From the NCBI RefSeq assembly GCF_014652895.1, contig NZ_BMZR01000003.1:456059-520058 (forward strand): 64,000 nt of DNA, in the 5' to 3' direction. The position numbers and the translations under genes are program-made. Each line of letters starts with the position of its first letter. Within the stretch, counting starts at the first letter, position 1. This stretch comes from Psychrobacter glaciei. Lineage in GTDB: Bacteria > Pseudomonadota > Gammaproteobacteria > Pseudomonadales > Moraxellaceae. Below the pieces are notes generated by a model. The model was given only the letters and a program-made list of their open reading frames with translations, searched no databases and had not been told where the DNA came from. This document shows, piece after piece, positions 53,048 through 62,425 of this stretch.

Positions 53048-54010
53048 ATGGAACGCCTATCACATATAGATTCTCTTAATACTACCATCGGTGCCAATAG
53101 TGTCGCTTCTAAAACACTGAACAATGATGCTGCTAGCCACGATGACACTGCGCATAGAAAGAGTGATTCTACTCCTAAAAAACAACCTTATGTGTCGCAT
53201 CAGCCAGACAGTCATGGTCATATTCACTATAGTGACGATGAAAATGGCATGTGGCAAGCGTTACTTGAGCGTCAAGCCGAGCAAATACCCAATCGTGCCT
53301 GCCCAGCCTATCTAGACGGTTTGAAAAAACTGGATTTGCCCGCCACCCGTATTCCACAGTTGCATGATATCGACGAGGTACTGCAAGCAACCACTGGTTG
53401 GCAAACTGCTGCTGTCCCCGCGTTAATAAGCTTTGGTAAGTTTTTCAAATTGCTTGCCAATAAGTCCTTTCCCGTTGCAACTTTTATTCGTCGATTTGAT
53501 GATATGGATTATATCGAAGAGCCTGATATTTTCCACGAAATCGTTGGACATTGTCCACTACTGACTCATCCTGCGTTTGCGACTTTTAATGAGACTTATG
53601 GCAAGCTGGGTCTCAATGCCAGCAAAGAAGAGAGATGGTTTTTGGCACGGCTTTATTGGTTTACCATCGAGTTTGGTTTGGTTGGACAAAATCAAGATAA
53701 CCGTCGAATCTATGGCGGTGGCATCTTAAGCTCACCGTCTGAGACCGTTTATGCGCTTAGCGATGCTTCTCAAAATAAATCAGAACATCAGTCTCAACAT
53801 AAACCCCAGCCCCAACCAGAGCACCGAGCGTTTGACTTGCTTGATGTGTTACGTACTCCTTATCGTATTGACCATATTCAGCCGATTTATTATGTCATTG
53901 ATGATTTGGATACGTTATTCGATATCGTTAATAGCGACATCATGGGAATGGTCAAACAAGCGATGTCACTGGGATTGTTTGAACCGGCTTATGCGACAAA
54001 AAATGCTTAG
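53048..54010 (+). CDS. phhA: Phenylalanine 4-monooxygenase
   Basis: 320 residues. The iron site is His163 and His168 in DIFHEIVGHCPLL and Glu208 in WFTIEFGL. It hydroxylates Phe to Tyr with O2 and a pterin cofactor. The first 50 residues are Ser/Asp/His-rich and longer than in relatives, and a Gln/His/Pro-rich insert lies at 243-259. The stop codon TAG is formed by the left end of a MITE-like element, so the original C-terminus may have been changed by the insertion. Confidence 0.95.
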   Translation: MERLSHIDSLNTTIGANSVASKTLNNDAASHDDTAHRKSDSTPKKQPYVSHQPDSHGHIHYSDDENGMWQALLERQAEQIPNRACPAYLDGLKKLDLPATRIPQLHDIDEVLQATTGWQTAAVPALISFGKFFKLLANKSFPVATFIRRFDDMDYIEEPDIFHEIVGHCPLLTHPAFATFNETYGKLGLNASKEERWFLARLYWFTIEFGLVGQNQDNRRIYGGGILSSPSETVYALSDASQNKSEHQSQHKPQPQPEHRAFDLLDVLRTPYRIDHIQPIYYVIDDLDTLFDIVNSDIMGMVKQAMSLGLFEPAYATKNA

Positions 54011-54181
54011 GGCGTGTCTTCAATTCACTCGATAGTCATCTGAATGGGCTAAAAATGGCTAAATCTTGCCAAACATCGTCAAATAGCTGGTTAATATCCC
54101 GATATTATCTGCACTATTTTTCTTGTTTGACGGCAATTTATCTCATTTTTATCACCATTTTTGAAATGAAGACACGCCCTA
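54008..54181. mobile_element. MITE-like element, family A, inside the phhA-phhB interval
   Basis: 174 bp with 20-bp terminal inverted repeats, one mismatch: TAGGGCGTGTCTTCAATTCA (54008-54027) against the complement of 54162-54181. TA at both ends fits target duplication of the IS630/Tc1 type (inference). Internal segments TTGCCAAACATCGTCAAA and TTTGACGGCAA can pair. No open frame of a transposase. Confidence 0.82.
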
Positions 54182-54291
54182 ATGCATGGTTGGGAAGCAC
54201 AGCATTATTTAAATCATATAGCAATAAGAACAGCGTCAACACGGACGTATATTTACTAAAAAAACAACGATCAACATAAAAGGAAATTATA

Positions 54292-54633
54292 ATGACGACA
54301 TTATCACAAGCCAGCTGCGAAGCCTGCCGTATTGGTGCACCAACAGTTGAGGATGCTGAGGCAAGCGAGCTATTACAGCAAATTCCGGATTGGTCATTGA
54401 TTGACGTTGATGGCATCAAACAATTGCAACGCCAATATAAATTTAAAAACTTCGTCAAGGCGATGGCGTTTGCCAATCAATTGGCAGACATCGCTGAAGC
54501 AGAAGGGCATCATCCTGGCATCTTGGTAGAATGGGGCAAAGCCACTGTCACGTGGTGGTCGCATAGTATTAAAGGGTTGCATCGCAATGACTTTGTTATG
54601 GCTGCAAAGACCGATAGCCTATTTGGTAAGTGA
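54292..54633 (+). CDS. phhB: Pterin-4a-carbinolamine dehydratase
   Basis: 113 residues. The family core is [18 protein letters not shown], then [19 protein letters not shown] and [19 protein letters not shown], with the active-site His-His pair in EGHHP. It dehydrates the 4a-hydroxy-pterin made by PhhA, allowing cofactor recycling. A ribosome binding site AAAAGGAAATTATA precedes the ATG. It normally follows phhA closely; here 281 bp separate them, most of it the MITE-like element. Confidence 0.95.
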   Translation: MTTLSQASCEACRIGAPTVEDAEASELLQQIPDWSLIDVDGIKQLQRQYKFKNFVKAMAFANQLADIAEAEGHHPGILVEWGKATVTWWSHSIKGLHRNDFVMAAKTDSLFGK

Positions 54634-54725
54634 TGAGGGTAGCAATAAGCATTGCAACTCATTAAACTTGCCACACTCAAAGCCAACCTCTATGCCAGAT
54701 ATAGCTGGCAAGCTAAGGACGTGTG

Positions 54726-56114
54726 ATGCCGCCAAAAATATTAACCCAAATTTCGCCTCAACTTGCTTTTATGATTTCTGCCATTGTCATCGCCATCATG
54801 GGTGTCACCATGATTGGCTTTGGCTGGGTACCACATTTATCATTGATTCTCGCTATCTGTGTCTTGCTGGGCATAGGTCTGTTCAAAGGATTAAGCTTTG
54901 ATGATATGCAGTCGCAAATGGCATCAGGTGTCATGCGTGGTATCGGTGCCATTTATCTGTTTTTCTTTATCGGTTTAATGGTCGCCGCCTTGATGATGTC
55001 TGGTGCCATTCCAACGCTGATGTATTTTGGCTTTCAGCTGATTTCACCTGAGTATTACTATATCTCTGCCTTTGTGCTGACTTCTATTATCGGTATTGCC
55101 TTAGGCAGTAGTTTGACCACTGCCGCGACATTGGGCGTGGCTTTTATTGGGATGAGTAATGCGTTTGATGCCAACGTGGCGATTGCGGCGGGTGCTGTGG
55201 TATCAGGCGCATTTTTTGGTGATAAAATGTCGCCATTATCGGATACCTGTACCATTGCTTCATCGGTGGTGGGTATTGATTTGTTTGAGCATATTCGCAA
55301 TATGATGTACACCACGGTACCAGCATGGATACTGACAGTCATCATTTTTTGGTTTTTCTCAGGTCAGACTGCTGGCTCTGATTTGAGTCAAGTGACTATT
55401 CTACAAGGGCAGTTGATTGAAAGTGGACTGGTACAAGGCTATGCGGTATTGCCTTTTGTCGTGCTGGTTGGATTGGCTATCTTTCGCGTCAATGCTATCT
55501 ATACGATTATCTGTACCATTATTGCGGCATTGATTATTACTTATTTGCACAGCTCACCGAGCTTTGGACAATTAGGTGGGTATCTATTTGCAGGATATGC
55601 GCCCGCTGAATCATTAGAGCTGGGTGAAGTAGGGGGCATGCTATCGCGCGGCGGTGTGCAGAGTATGTTCTTTACCCAAGCGATTGTGATATTGGCACTC
55701 AGTCTTGGTGGACTACTAACGGCATTGGGTATTTTGCCAGCATTGTTATTAGGAATCAAAGACACATTAACCACATCAGGACGCGCCATATTTGCCGCTG
55801 CCATGTCTGCTTTAAGCATCAACGTACTGATTGGTGAGCAGTATTTAAGTATTTTATTATCTGGTACTGCCTTTCGTCCGACGTTTGAGCGTTTGAATTT
55901 ACATCCTAAGAATCTGTCTCGTACGATTGAAGATGCCGGTACGGTTATTAATCCGCTAGTGCCTTGGAGTGTGTGCGGTGTGTTTATCAGTCAGGCGTTA
56001 GGCGTGCCCGTGCTTGATTATCTGCCTTATGCGTTCTTCTGTTATTTGTCGCTACTGTTGACGATATTATTTGGCTTTACAGGGGTGACTATCAGTCGAA
56101 TAGAGAAGCACTAA
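54726..56114 (+). CDS. Na+/H+ antiporter, NhaC family
   Basis: 462 residues from the ATG at 54726, which has AAGGA 6 nt upstream; a GTG at 54723 directly before it is less well spaced. About 11-12 membrane helices. NhaC features are LGSSLTTAATLGVAFIGM, GAVVSGAFFGDKMSPLSDTC and NPLVPWSVCGVF. It should exchange Na+ for H+ or a related substrate such as malate/lactate. Na+ export would fit a marine or salt-tolerant host. It may be a read-through neighbour of phhB (92-bp gap). Confidence 0.9.
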   Translation: MPPKILTQISPQLAFMISAIVIAIMGVTMIGFGWVPHLSLILAICVLLGIGLFKGLSFDDMQSQMASGVMRGIGAIYLFFFIGLMVAALMMSGAIPTLMYFGFQLISPEYYYISAFVLTSIIGIALGSSLTTAATLGVAFIGMSNAFDANVAIAAGAVVSGAFFGDKMSPLSDTCTIASSVVGIDLFEHIRNMMYTTVPAWILTVIIFWFFSGQTAGSDLSQVTILQGQLIESGLVQGYAVLPFVVLVGLAIFRVNAIYTIICTIIAALIITYLHSSPSFGQLGGYLFAGYAPAESLELGEVGGMLSRGGVQSMFFTQAIVILALSLGGLLTALGILPALLLGIKDTLTTSGRAIFAAAMSALSINVLIGEQYLSILLSGTAFRPTFERLNLHPKNLSRTIEDAGTVINPLVPWSVCGVFISQALGVPVLDYLPYAFFCYLSLLLTILFGFTGVTISRIEKH

Positions 56115-56217
56115 ATCGATAAGAATGTAATGACGTCAGGTTCTATTTTTATGAGCTGACTGCTTATGACTATCTCGACATTACATCATAATATCATTGA
56201 TGACACGCCTCAAATAT

Positions 56218-56248
56218 AGCCTCGTAGTGCAAGCTCACGAGGCTTTTT
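56218..56248 (+). terminator. Terminator after NhaC-type gene
   Basis: Stem AGCCTCGT (56218-56225) pairs with ACGAGGCT (56237-56244), followed by TTTTT. It lies about 100 bp after the stop codon. Confidence 0.85.
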
Positions 56249-56267
56249 GCTAAGTTTTGGGCTGGTG

Positions 56268-56297
56268 TAGTCAGTGAAAAGTAATATCGATACATCA
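56268..56297. repeat. Dispersed repeat family C, 5-prime part
   Basis: 26 bp (56272-56297) match 44019-44044 with one mismatch (CAGTGAAAAGTAATATCGAT in this copy), then the two sequences diverge. Confidence 0.7.
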
Positions 56298-56687
56298 GCA
56301 ATATCGTAGCTTTTCTGGGGTATTTTTACTATATATCGTGTTTGAGTGCAATGATGAATAACTCATAAAATCGTTTTGTTAGTGACAGCAATATGCATAC
56401 AAAGGGATGCAGGTTTTTTGATCTTATATTGAGTTCACTTTTTGTCGTATTTTATATTTTTCGTCTATAAGGACACGCCCTAGGGTGAGTCTGCAATTTT
56501 AGAGCTTGGTTATGTTATCGAGGTTCGATAGTTTTGCTATGGTTAATGTGGTAAATTGCTTGGGCAGCTAAAATAATAAAAGTGGATTATTCATATCAAT
56601 AAACAGCCATAGGTTAAGCAACTAAAATCATAATTTTACTATGTTACTCAATCATTGGTACTCACTCATTTAATAAGAAGGTTAAGG

Positions 56688-59468
56688 ATGATACTAGATA
56701 ATAATGTACTACGTAAACGCACCAGCTTGCTGGGTTCATTGCTTGGCAATGCCATCTCTCGCCAATCTGGTGAACAGACGCTAGATACGATTGAGACGCT
56801 GCGTAAAGGCTTTATTCAGCAGCGCCGTGAGCCTAACGAAGCCCATAAGCAGCAGCTCATTGACTTCATTGCTTCTTTGGACAATCAAACCTTAAAAAAC
56901 GTCATACGCGGGTTTTCTATCTATTTTTTCTTAGCCAATTTAAGCGAAGAGAATTACTTGCGAGAGCAACGTCACGCGCAGCGCATGCAGTCTGAGCAAA
57001 GCTGGGAAGGCTCGTTTCGTCGTACGTTGCTTGAGTGTCGTGAGCGTAATATTGAGCCCGCTCAAATGCAAGAGCTGATTGATCAGCTGAAGTTTACGCC
57101 TGTATTCACCGCGCATCCTACTGAAGCTCGTCGCCGTACCACGATGAACATCTTACAAAGTCTATTCACGCATAGCGATGCCTTAAATAATTTGACCGAA
57201 AACAGTTTCGCTTACGAGCAGGCCAAAGAGCAAACGGCGCAAACGATTGACTTGTTATGGTCTTCTGATGAAGTGCGCACCCGTAAGCCACTGGTATATG
57301 ACGAGATTAATAATGGCTTACACTATTTTAACGCCAGCTTGTTCAATGCCATCCCAAAAGTATATCGTAATATCAAAAAAGCCATCGTCGATATCTACCC
57401 AGAGCTGACAGACTATCCGTTACCTGCATTTATGAGCTTTGGTTCGTGGATTGGCGGAGATAGAGATGGCAATCCTTTCGTGACTTTTGAGACCACAGAG
57501 CTTGCCGTCTTAATGCATGCTGATACTGTGTTGCGTCACTACCAAGTACTATTAAAAAAACTGCGTCGCCAGCTCATCCATAGTGATACGACTGTCACCG
57601 TTTCACCTGACGTATATGCCAAAATCACCAGTTACGGTGAGCTTGATCAGCGTGTGTTTGATTACAATCTCGATGACTATGGCAATGAGCCTTATCGTCG
57701 ACTGCTCTCTGTCATTCTTACTAAAGTCAAAGCGACCAATCGCCGCATTCAGAGCAAAGGCACTGATGTTGAGGCCGAGAAGGATGCTTATCGCAATCCA
57801 GAAGAGTTACTAGAGGACTTGCGCATTATCCGTCATAGCGTGAATACACACGATACGGCACATGCAGACGGGTTGTTGCTCGATATGATTCGTTTGGTCA
57901 AAACCTGTGGCTTTCATTTAGCAGCGCTCGATATCCGTCAAGAGTCCTCATACCATAGCGAGGTTATTGCTGATATTTTTGCCAGTGCCTCCAACCTACC
58001 AGATTATCAAGCGCTAAGCGAAACCGAACGTCAAGAGTGGCTGACACGCTTACTAGAAAAACCCGGTACGCCACTTATCTATACCGATAACTTAACAGAC
58101 AAAACACGTGAGCAATTGTCACTGATGAATTCAGTCGCAATGTTACGAAAACTTGTTGGCGCTGACACCTTCGGCAGTTATGTAATTTCGATGACCAATA
58201 ATGCCAGTCAGCTATTAGAAGTATTGCTATTAATGCGGTTTGCAGGCCTATGCAGGCTCGATGATGAAGGTCAATTGTCTGCTGACTTACCAGTGGCACC
58301 GTTGTTTGAAACCATTGAAGATCTTAAAAATATCGATAAAATCTTGCCTGCCGTGTTAGACAACCCACTGTATCGCGGCTTGCTGCAACACTCAGATAAC
58401 ACCCAAGAAATCATGTTGGGTTATTCAGACTCATCGAAAGATGGCGGTATTATTACCTCTGCGTGGCAGCTTTATAGCGCACAGCAAACCATTAATAGCA
58501 TTGCTGAAAAATATGGCATCAAAACCCGCTTGTTCCATGGTCGTGGCGGTTCAGTGAGCCGTGGTGGTGGGTCAACGCACAAAGCCATTGCTGCGCAACC
58601 AGCGGGCACACTGCATGGTCAGATTAAAGTGACTGAGCAAGGTGAAGTTCTCTACGCTAAGTATGCCAATACCGATACCGCAGTATTTGAGCTGACCATG
58701 GCGATCACGGGCACACTCAAAGCCTGCTCCTCAAGGTTCGTGGTGCAACCCACTGAGCTGCCAAATTATGAAGACTTGTTTGCACGCTTAGCAGACGCGG
58801 GCGAGCAACGTTATCGTGAGCTGACCGATCATACTGAAGGGTTTTATAAATTCTACTCGCAGGTAACCCCAGTACAAGAAATCTCTTTATTAAATATTGG
58901 CTCACGCCCAGCCCATCGTAAAAAAGGCCTGCCAAGTAAGACGACTTTGCGAGCCATTCCTTGGGTGTTCGGTTGGTCATTGGCGCGCTTTACTTTACCT
59001 GCTTGGTATGGCGTAGGTAGTGCGCTGCATAGTGTCAAAGCTGACGAAGCACTAATGAAAGAGATGAATAAACACTGGCCATTTTTCAGCGTATTTATCA
59101 GTAATATCGAAATGGCTTTTACCAAAGCCAATATGAATATTGCACAGGCCTATAGCCAACTATGTGATGATGAACCGTTACGCGAACAGATTATGACAGC
59201 AGTCACCGATGAATACACGCTGACCAATTCAGGCTTAAACTCCTTGCTTGAACAAGACTCTTTGTTATCCAATCAACAAAACCTTGCGGCATCCCTGCAA
59301 TGGCGAGACGCTTATCTAGACCCTATTAACTATATACAGATTGAGCTGTTAAAGCGTGCCAGACAACAAGATACGATGGAATATGCTGATCATGAGGATA
59401 TTAACGTAGAAGACCCATTAATCCGTAGTATCAATGCACTGGCAGCGGGCTTACGCAATACCGGTTAG
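56688..59468 (+). CDS. ppc: Phosphoenolpyruvate carboxylase
   Basis: 926 residues from the ATG at 56688 (AAGAAGG six nt upstream); the frame is open to a TTG at 56655, which has no such site. PEPC hallmarks are the catalytic His143 in FTAHPTEARRRT, Lys584 in LGYSDSSKDGG, the Gly-rich loop GRGGSVSRGGGSTH and a C-terminal AAGLRNTG ending. It carboxylates PEP to oxaloacetate, refilling the TCA cycle, and is usually activated by acetyl-CoA and inhibited by aspartate. Stands alone. Confidence 0.97.
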   Translation: MILDNNVLRKRTSLLGSLLGNAISRQSGEQTLDTIETLRKGFIQQRREPNEAHKQQLIDFIASLDNQTLKNVIRGFSIYFFLANLSEENYLREQRHAQRMQSEQSWEGSFRRTLLECRERNIEPAQMQELIDQLKFTPVFTAHPTEARRRTTMNILQSLFTHSDALNNLTENSFAYEQAKEQTAQTIDLLWSSDEVRTRKPLVYDEINNGLHYFNASLFNAIPKVYRNIKKAIVDIYPELTDYPLPAFMSFGSWIGGDRDGNPFVTFETTELAVLMHADTVLRHYQVLLKKLRRQLIHSDTTVTVSPDVYAKITSYGELDQRVFDYNLDDYGNEPYRRLLSVILTKVKATNRRIQSKGTDVEAEKDAYRNPEELLEDLRIIRHSVNTHDTAHADGLLLDMIRLVKTCGFHLAALDIRQESSYHSEVIADIFASASNLPDYQALSETERQEWLTRLLEKPGTPLIYTDNLTDKTREQLSLMNSVAMLRKLVGADTFGSYVISMTNNASQLLEVLLLMRFAGLCRLDDEGQLSADLPVAPLFETIEDLKNIDKILPAVLDNPLYRGLLQHSDNTQEIMLGYSDSSKDGGIITSAWQLYSAQQTINSIAEKYGIKTRLFHGRGGSVSRGGGSTHKAIAAQPAGTLHGQIKVTEQGEVLYAKYANTDTAVFELTMAITGTLKACSSRFVVQPTELPNYEDLFARLADAGEQRYRELTDHTEGFYKFYSQVTPVQEISLLNIGSRPAHRKKGLPSKTTLRAIPWVFGWSLARFTLPAWYGVGSALHSVKADEALMKEMNKHWPFFSVFISNIEMAFTKANMNIAQAYSQLCDDEPLREQIMTAVTDEYTLTNSGLNSLLEQDSLLSNQQNLAASLQWRDAYLDPINYIQIELLKRARQQDTMEYADHEDINVEDPLIRSINALAAGLRNTG

Positions 59469-59517
59469 CACTGCTAAGCATTGATTAAGTTTAGGGTCTG
59501 TTGCGTTGATCTATGTA

Positions 59518-59553
59518 AAAAGCCCCTCAAACTATAAAGTTTGAGGGGCTTTT
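59518..59553. terminator. Bidirectional terminator after ppc
   Basis: Stem 59519-59533 with 59538-59552 (perfect, 15 bp, core AGCCCCTCAAACT) and A/T runs at both sides. It separates ppc from the convergent peroxiredoxin gene. A 13-bp match to the end of the 61.9-kb element (TTAGGGTCTGTTG, 59491-59503) lies just before it. Confidence 0.9.
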
Positions 59554-59590
59554 GATGTTTTAAGATATTATCTTTTTTTGCTATCGCGTT

Positions 59591-59628
59591 TAGGGCGTGT
59601 CCTTATTTTAAAATGAGAATATGCCCTA
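59591..59628. mobile_element. Minimal family A palindrome (38 bp)
   Basis: TAGGGCGTGTCCTTATTTTA pairs with the next 20 bp (16 of 20 match), so two family A ends lie almost tail to tail. It probably represents an internally deleted MITE. A further decayed half is at 61182-61205. Confidence 0.55.
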
Positions 59629-59655
59629 GTAGTAGCCGTGGTATTTTTATGGCTA

Positions 59656-60189
59656 TTAATGCGTGCCGCGAATCGGGTAGTCATTTCCTCGAATATAAGA
59701 CAACCCACTGGCAAGCGATTCAAGCTCAGGGCGCGCAAAAGGCGCGTTAGAGATGTCAATAATGTGGATGTCTCCTTTGGCATTGATAACGAATACACCA
59801 GGCTCTGCAAAAGGATGATCGGTCTCTTTTTCTGAGCGTGGATCAGAGATGTAAAGCCCTAGCGTGTTCATCTGCTCAACTGTCAAACCGTAAGCGATCG
59901 GGAAGTTAATGTTTAATTCTTCTAGATGGGTTTCTAACTGCTGCTTACTATCAGCTGATACGGCAATGATATCGACACCAGCGTCGGCAAATGACGTTTT
60001 GACCGTTTCTAACTGATTAAGATATTTAGTACAAATCGGGCAGTGCTTGCCTCGATAGACAACCACTAATTTCCAATCGTGACCATTTTCAGGCTTACCC
60101 AACGATTGCATTTCGCCATCTCGCATTTGTACCTGTAGATCAGGAAATTGAGAACCGGCGCGAAGCTTTTGAGAGTCATTTGATTGCAT
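59656..60189 (-). CDS. Peroxiredoxin-like AhpC/TSA-family protein
   Basis: 177 residues from the ATG at 60189 (AAAGGATAAAAAT upstream); the open frame reaches 60276 but without a good site. Thioredoxin fold with GKHCPICTKYLNQL: Cys50 is the peroxidatic position, and Cys53 makes a CxxC not found in typical 2-Cys peroxiredoxins. VDIIAVSADSKQQLE and FAEPGVFVINAKGDI follow. It probably reduces peroxides or acts as a thiol oxidoreductase in the cytosol. Divergent from the TetR gene, which may regulate it. Confidence 0.83.
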   Translation of the reverse strand: MQSNDSQKLRAGSQFPDLQVQMRDGEMQSLGKPENGHDWKLVVVYRGKHCPICTKYLNQLETVKTSFADAGVDIIAVSADSKQQLETHLEELNINFPIAYGLTVEQMNTLGLYISDPRSEKETDHPFAEPGVFVINAKGDIHIIDISNAPFARPELESLASGLSYIRGNDYPIRGTH

Positions 60190-60468
60190 ATTTTTATCCT
60201 TTGAATTTTTATAATAATGTGAATAACGAAAGCTAAAAGATTCGATTATTAAATCAAGCTTCTTATAGTCAGTCAATTATGATTTGTTTAGTGTTTATGA
60301 ACGAGCTTTACATAAACCCCACCTAACGCTCCATTGGAGGCTAGTTGCCCTTACTTTAACTGGACTTGAGCAATCATTCAAGTTAAAATTGAATAATTAC
60401 TCAAACGATACGATATAGCCATATTGACTTCATATAGGAGTCATGGCTTTGAGAAATTGGAAAATATT

Positions 60469-61077
60469 ATGTCACGTACTACGCTATATAATCGTCAAGA
60501 AGCCTTAGAGCGCGCTATACAGCTGTTCTGGCAAAAAGGCTTTCATGCCACCTCTCTAAAAGATATCGAGCAAGTCCTCGATATGCGCCCGGGTAGTATC
60601 TATGCTGCATTTGGTAATAAGAATGGACTGTTTCAAGAAGCGCTAGAGCATTACGCCCATGCCGCACTGATGGAGCTTGAACGCGTACTAGCTAGCCATG
60701 AGTCACCTTTATTAGGTTTGGCAGCTTATATGCGTCAACTGGGTGGTATCCGCGACCAAAAAATACCAAGTCGGGCCTGTATGTTGGTCAAAAGCTTACT
60801 GGAGCTTGGGGCTCGAGAGCAGTCAGCATTAGATAAAGTAGAAAAACTATTGGCTGGCTTGGAGACACGCTTTACGGAATGTTTCATTGAGGCGCAGCGG
60901 CTGGGGGAGATTGATAGTGAGCTTGATGCGGTTAGGCTAGGACGTCGTTTGCAGGCAGAAGTCATGGGACTACGTGCCTTTGCTCAGCGTGATGTCGATA
61001 GTGCTGCGGTGCATGCGCTGGCGGAAGACATGGCATCTTCTATAGAAGAGATGCGCAATGACTCGTTTGCTAGCTGA
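60469..61077 (+). CDS. TetR-family transcriptional regulator
   Basis: 202 residues from the ATG at 60469; the open frame begins at 60424 but with a TTG. N-terminal helix-turn-helix: ALERAIQLFWQKGFHATSLKDIEQV, then MRPGSIYAAFGNKNGLFQEAL. The C-terminal part resembles the TetR_C group found with oxidoreductases (QKIPSRACMLVKSLLELG). Ligand unknown. The 279-bp divergent space to the peroxiredoxin gene suggests a shared regulatory region. The ribosome binding site is weak. Confidence 0.88.
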   Translation: MSRTTLYNRQEALERAIQLFWQKGFHATSLKDIEQVLDMRPGSIYAAFGNKNGLFQEALEHYAHAALMELERVLASHESPLLGLAAYMRQLGGIRDQKIPSRACMLVKSLLELGAREQSALDKVEKLLAGLETRFTECFIEAQRLGEIDSELDAVRLGRRLQAEVMGLRAFAQRDVDSAAVHALAEDMASSIEEMRNDSFAS

Positions 61078-61141
61078 GTATGTTTGCTAGGCTAAAAATC
61101 AATCAGCATTGTCCATTCATTTTATAAATGCATAAAACCTA

Positions 61142-61183
61142 AAAAGGGCTACTCGAAGTTTAAAGCTTCAAGTAGCCCTTTTA
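61142..61183. terminator. Terminator between tetR-type and frnE-type genes
   Basis: A 17-bp stem with one mismatch (61142-61158 with 61166-61182), with A-run left and T-run right, between convergent genes. Confidence 0.85.
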
Positions 61184-61251
61184 TTTTAAATGAGGATACG
61201 CTCTAGTAGCTACGCTTTAAAAAAGACTTTAGCCCTAACGAGAAATACCAA

Positions 61252-61905
61252 TTAATCTGGCAGTTCTGCTAGTTGCTGCAAGATGTTTTTGAAATTCTCA
61301 ACGCCTTGTGCGCCGCTCACCAAATGTTTTTGATTAAAAATAACAGAGGGTACGCTTTGAATACCTTGTTGACGCCACTGCTGCTGGGATTGACGTATGT
61401 CTTCAGCAAAGCGTTGATCTGTTAGCACCGCTAAGGCTTCGCTACGATCCAAGCCAATCTCCGCTGCAATATCTGCCAGCACTTCTGTGTCAGCGATATT
61501 TCTAGCGTTGGTAAAGTGAGCGGCAAATAGAGCTTGCTTTAAATCATGCATTCGACCTTGTTGATTTGCCCAATGCAATAACTGATGCAAATCAAAGGTA
61601 TTATAAGTGCGAGTTTCTTCGGTGAAATTAAACTCAAAACCTACTTCTGCACCAGCCTTAGTCATCATTGCGCGGCTAGCATCAGACTCTTCTTTACTTG
61701 ATCCATACTTTTTAGCGATATGCTCACGCAAGTTTTGGCCTTCAGGTGGGGTGTCAGGATTCAGATCAAATGGATGCCAATGAATTTCATGGGCGGTGTT
61801 CGTTTGCTTGAGCGCTTCAGCCAATTGTCGATAGCCGATGACACACCAAGGGCAAACCACGTCCGATACGATATCTATTCGTAATGGTCTTTCTGAATTA
61901 TTCAT
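61252..61905 (-). CDS. FrnE-type DsbA-family oxidoreductase
   Basis: 217 residues. Thioredoxin-like fold with a CPWC motif (Cys18, Cys21) in DVVCPWCVIGYRQL and the cis-Pro loop IQSVPSVIFNQ. HWHPFDLNPDTPPEG and the helical insert FDLHQLLHWANQQGR place it with FrnE-like proteins, not periplasmic DsbA; no signal peptide is seen, so it is cytosolic. The family includes 2-hydroxychromene isomerase-like folds and stress-induced thiol oxidoreductases. Substrate unknown. It is convergent with the TetR gene. Confidence 0.9.
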   Translation of the reverse strand: MNNSERPLRIDIVSDVVCPWCVIGYRQLAEALKQTNTAHEIHWHPFDLNPDTPPEGQNLREHIAKKYGSSKEESDASRAMMTKAGAEVGFEFNFTEETRTYNTFDLHQLLHWANQQGRMHDLKQALFAAHFTNARNIADTEVLADIAAEIGLDRSEALAVLTDQRFAEDIRQSQQQWRQQGIQSVPSVIFNQKHLVSGAQGVENFKNILQQLAELPD

Positions 61906-61933
61906 AGTGATTCCTTATCTTTTTAGTTTTTAA

Positions 61934-62226
61934 TTAGGGTCTGTTGAGTATTCAAATGTGGAACTGGCAGTGGCTATTTTTTAGACAATACGCAGTGAAA
62001 TTTTTGACGCCTAGTCGTTCTAGGTTAGACAATTTCGCCATGTATTGGCAAAAAATAGCTCTGCCCCTGCTTGTATACTTGGGGCTGATGCTAAAATCAC
62101 CCCAAACGTTGTTGCAAACCTAGCTAAGGTCTCGACATTATCGTAAGTCTACGCCTGATTTGATAAAATGTTTGGGGTGATTTTAGCATCAGCAGTCCTA
62201 ATATTTGAATGTTCAACAGACCCTAA
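61934..62226. mobile_element. Hairpin-rich MITE-like element, family B (GGGTCTGTT ends)
   Basis: 293 bp bounded by 24-bp terminal inverted repeats (61934-61957 and 62203-62226, two mismatches). TTAGGGTCTGTTGA forms the outer edge, with TA on both flanks. Inside are two more hairpins: an imperfect pair near 61966-61991 and 62042-62065, and a perfect 23-bp inverted repeat (62085-62107 with 62170-62192). No transposase frame. A solitary 13-bp end copy is at 59491-59503. Confidence 0.78.
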
Positions 62227-62425
62227 CCAGCTTTGTGCCATGCATATGTTTGAAAGATACTGTCTATTGGCATGTTAGCCAAATAGTTGGTGTATTTTCC
62301 GTGACTTTTTGAGCGGCAACAAAGACCGCTTCTAAAATTTGACGTCTGATGAATACGGTATTAAAGACTGCTTGTATTGCCTCGTCATTGACGTTACCAC
62401 GATCACTAACGACCGATAAAGTAAA
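62227..62425. other. Gap between element B and fatty acid hydroxylase gene
   Basis: About 200 bp downstream of the hydroxylase stop. No gene, terminator or repeat was recognised here beyond the tail repeat of the gene. Confidence 0.5.

Larger units (their letters stand above)
56115..56687. other. Intergenic region nhaC-type gene / ppc
   Basis: 573 bp without a gene. It holds the antiporter terminator (56218-56248), a 5-prime copy of dispersed repeat family C (56268-56297) and two solitary family A ends (near 56190 and 56470), then the ppc promoter region. Confidence 0.65.

Noticed and set aside
60443..60508. 21-residue upstream open frame overlapping the start of the TetR gene
   Set aside because: AGGAG lies only 2 nt before its ATG, too close for normal initiation, and the peptide has no notable codons.
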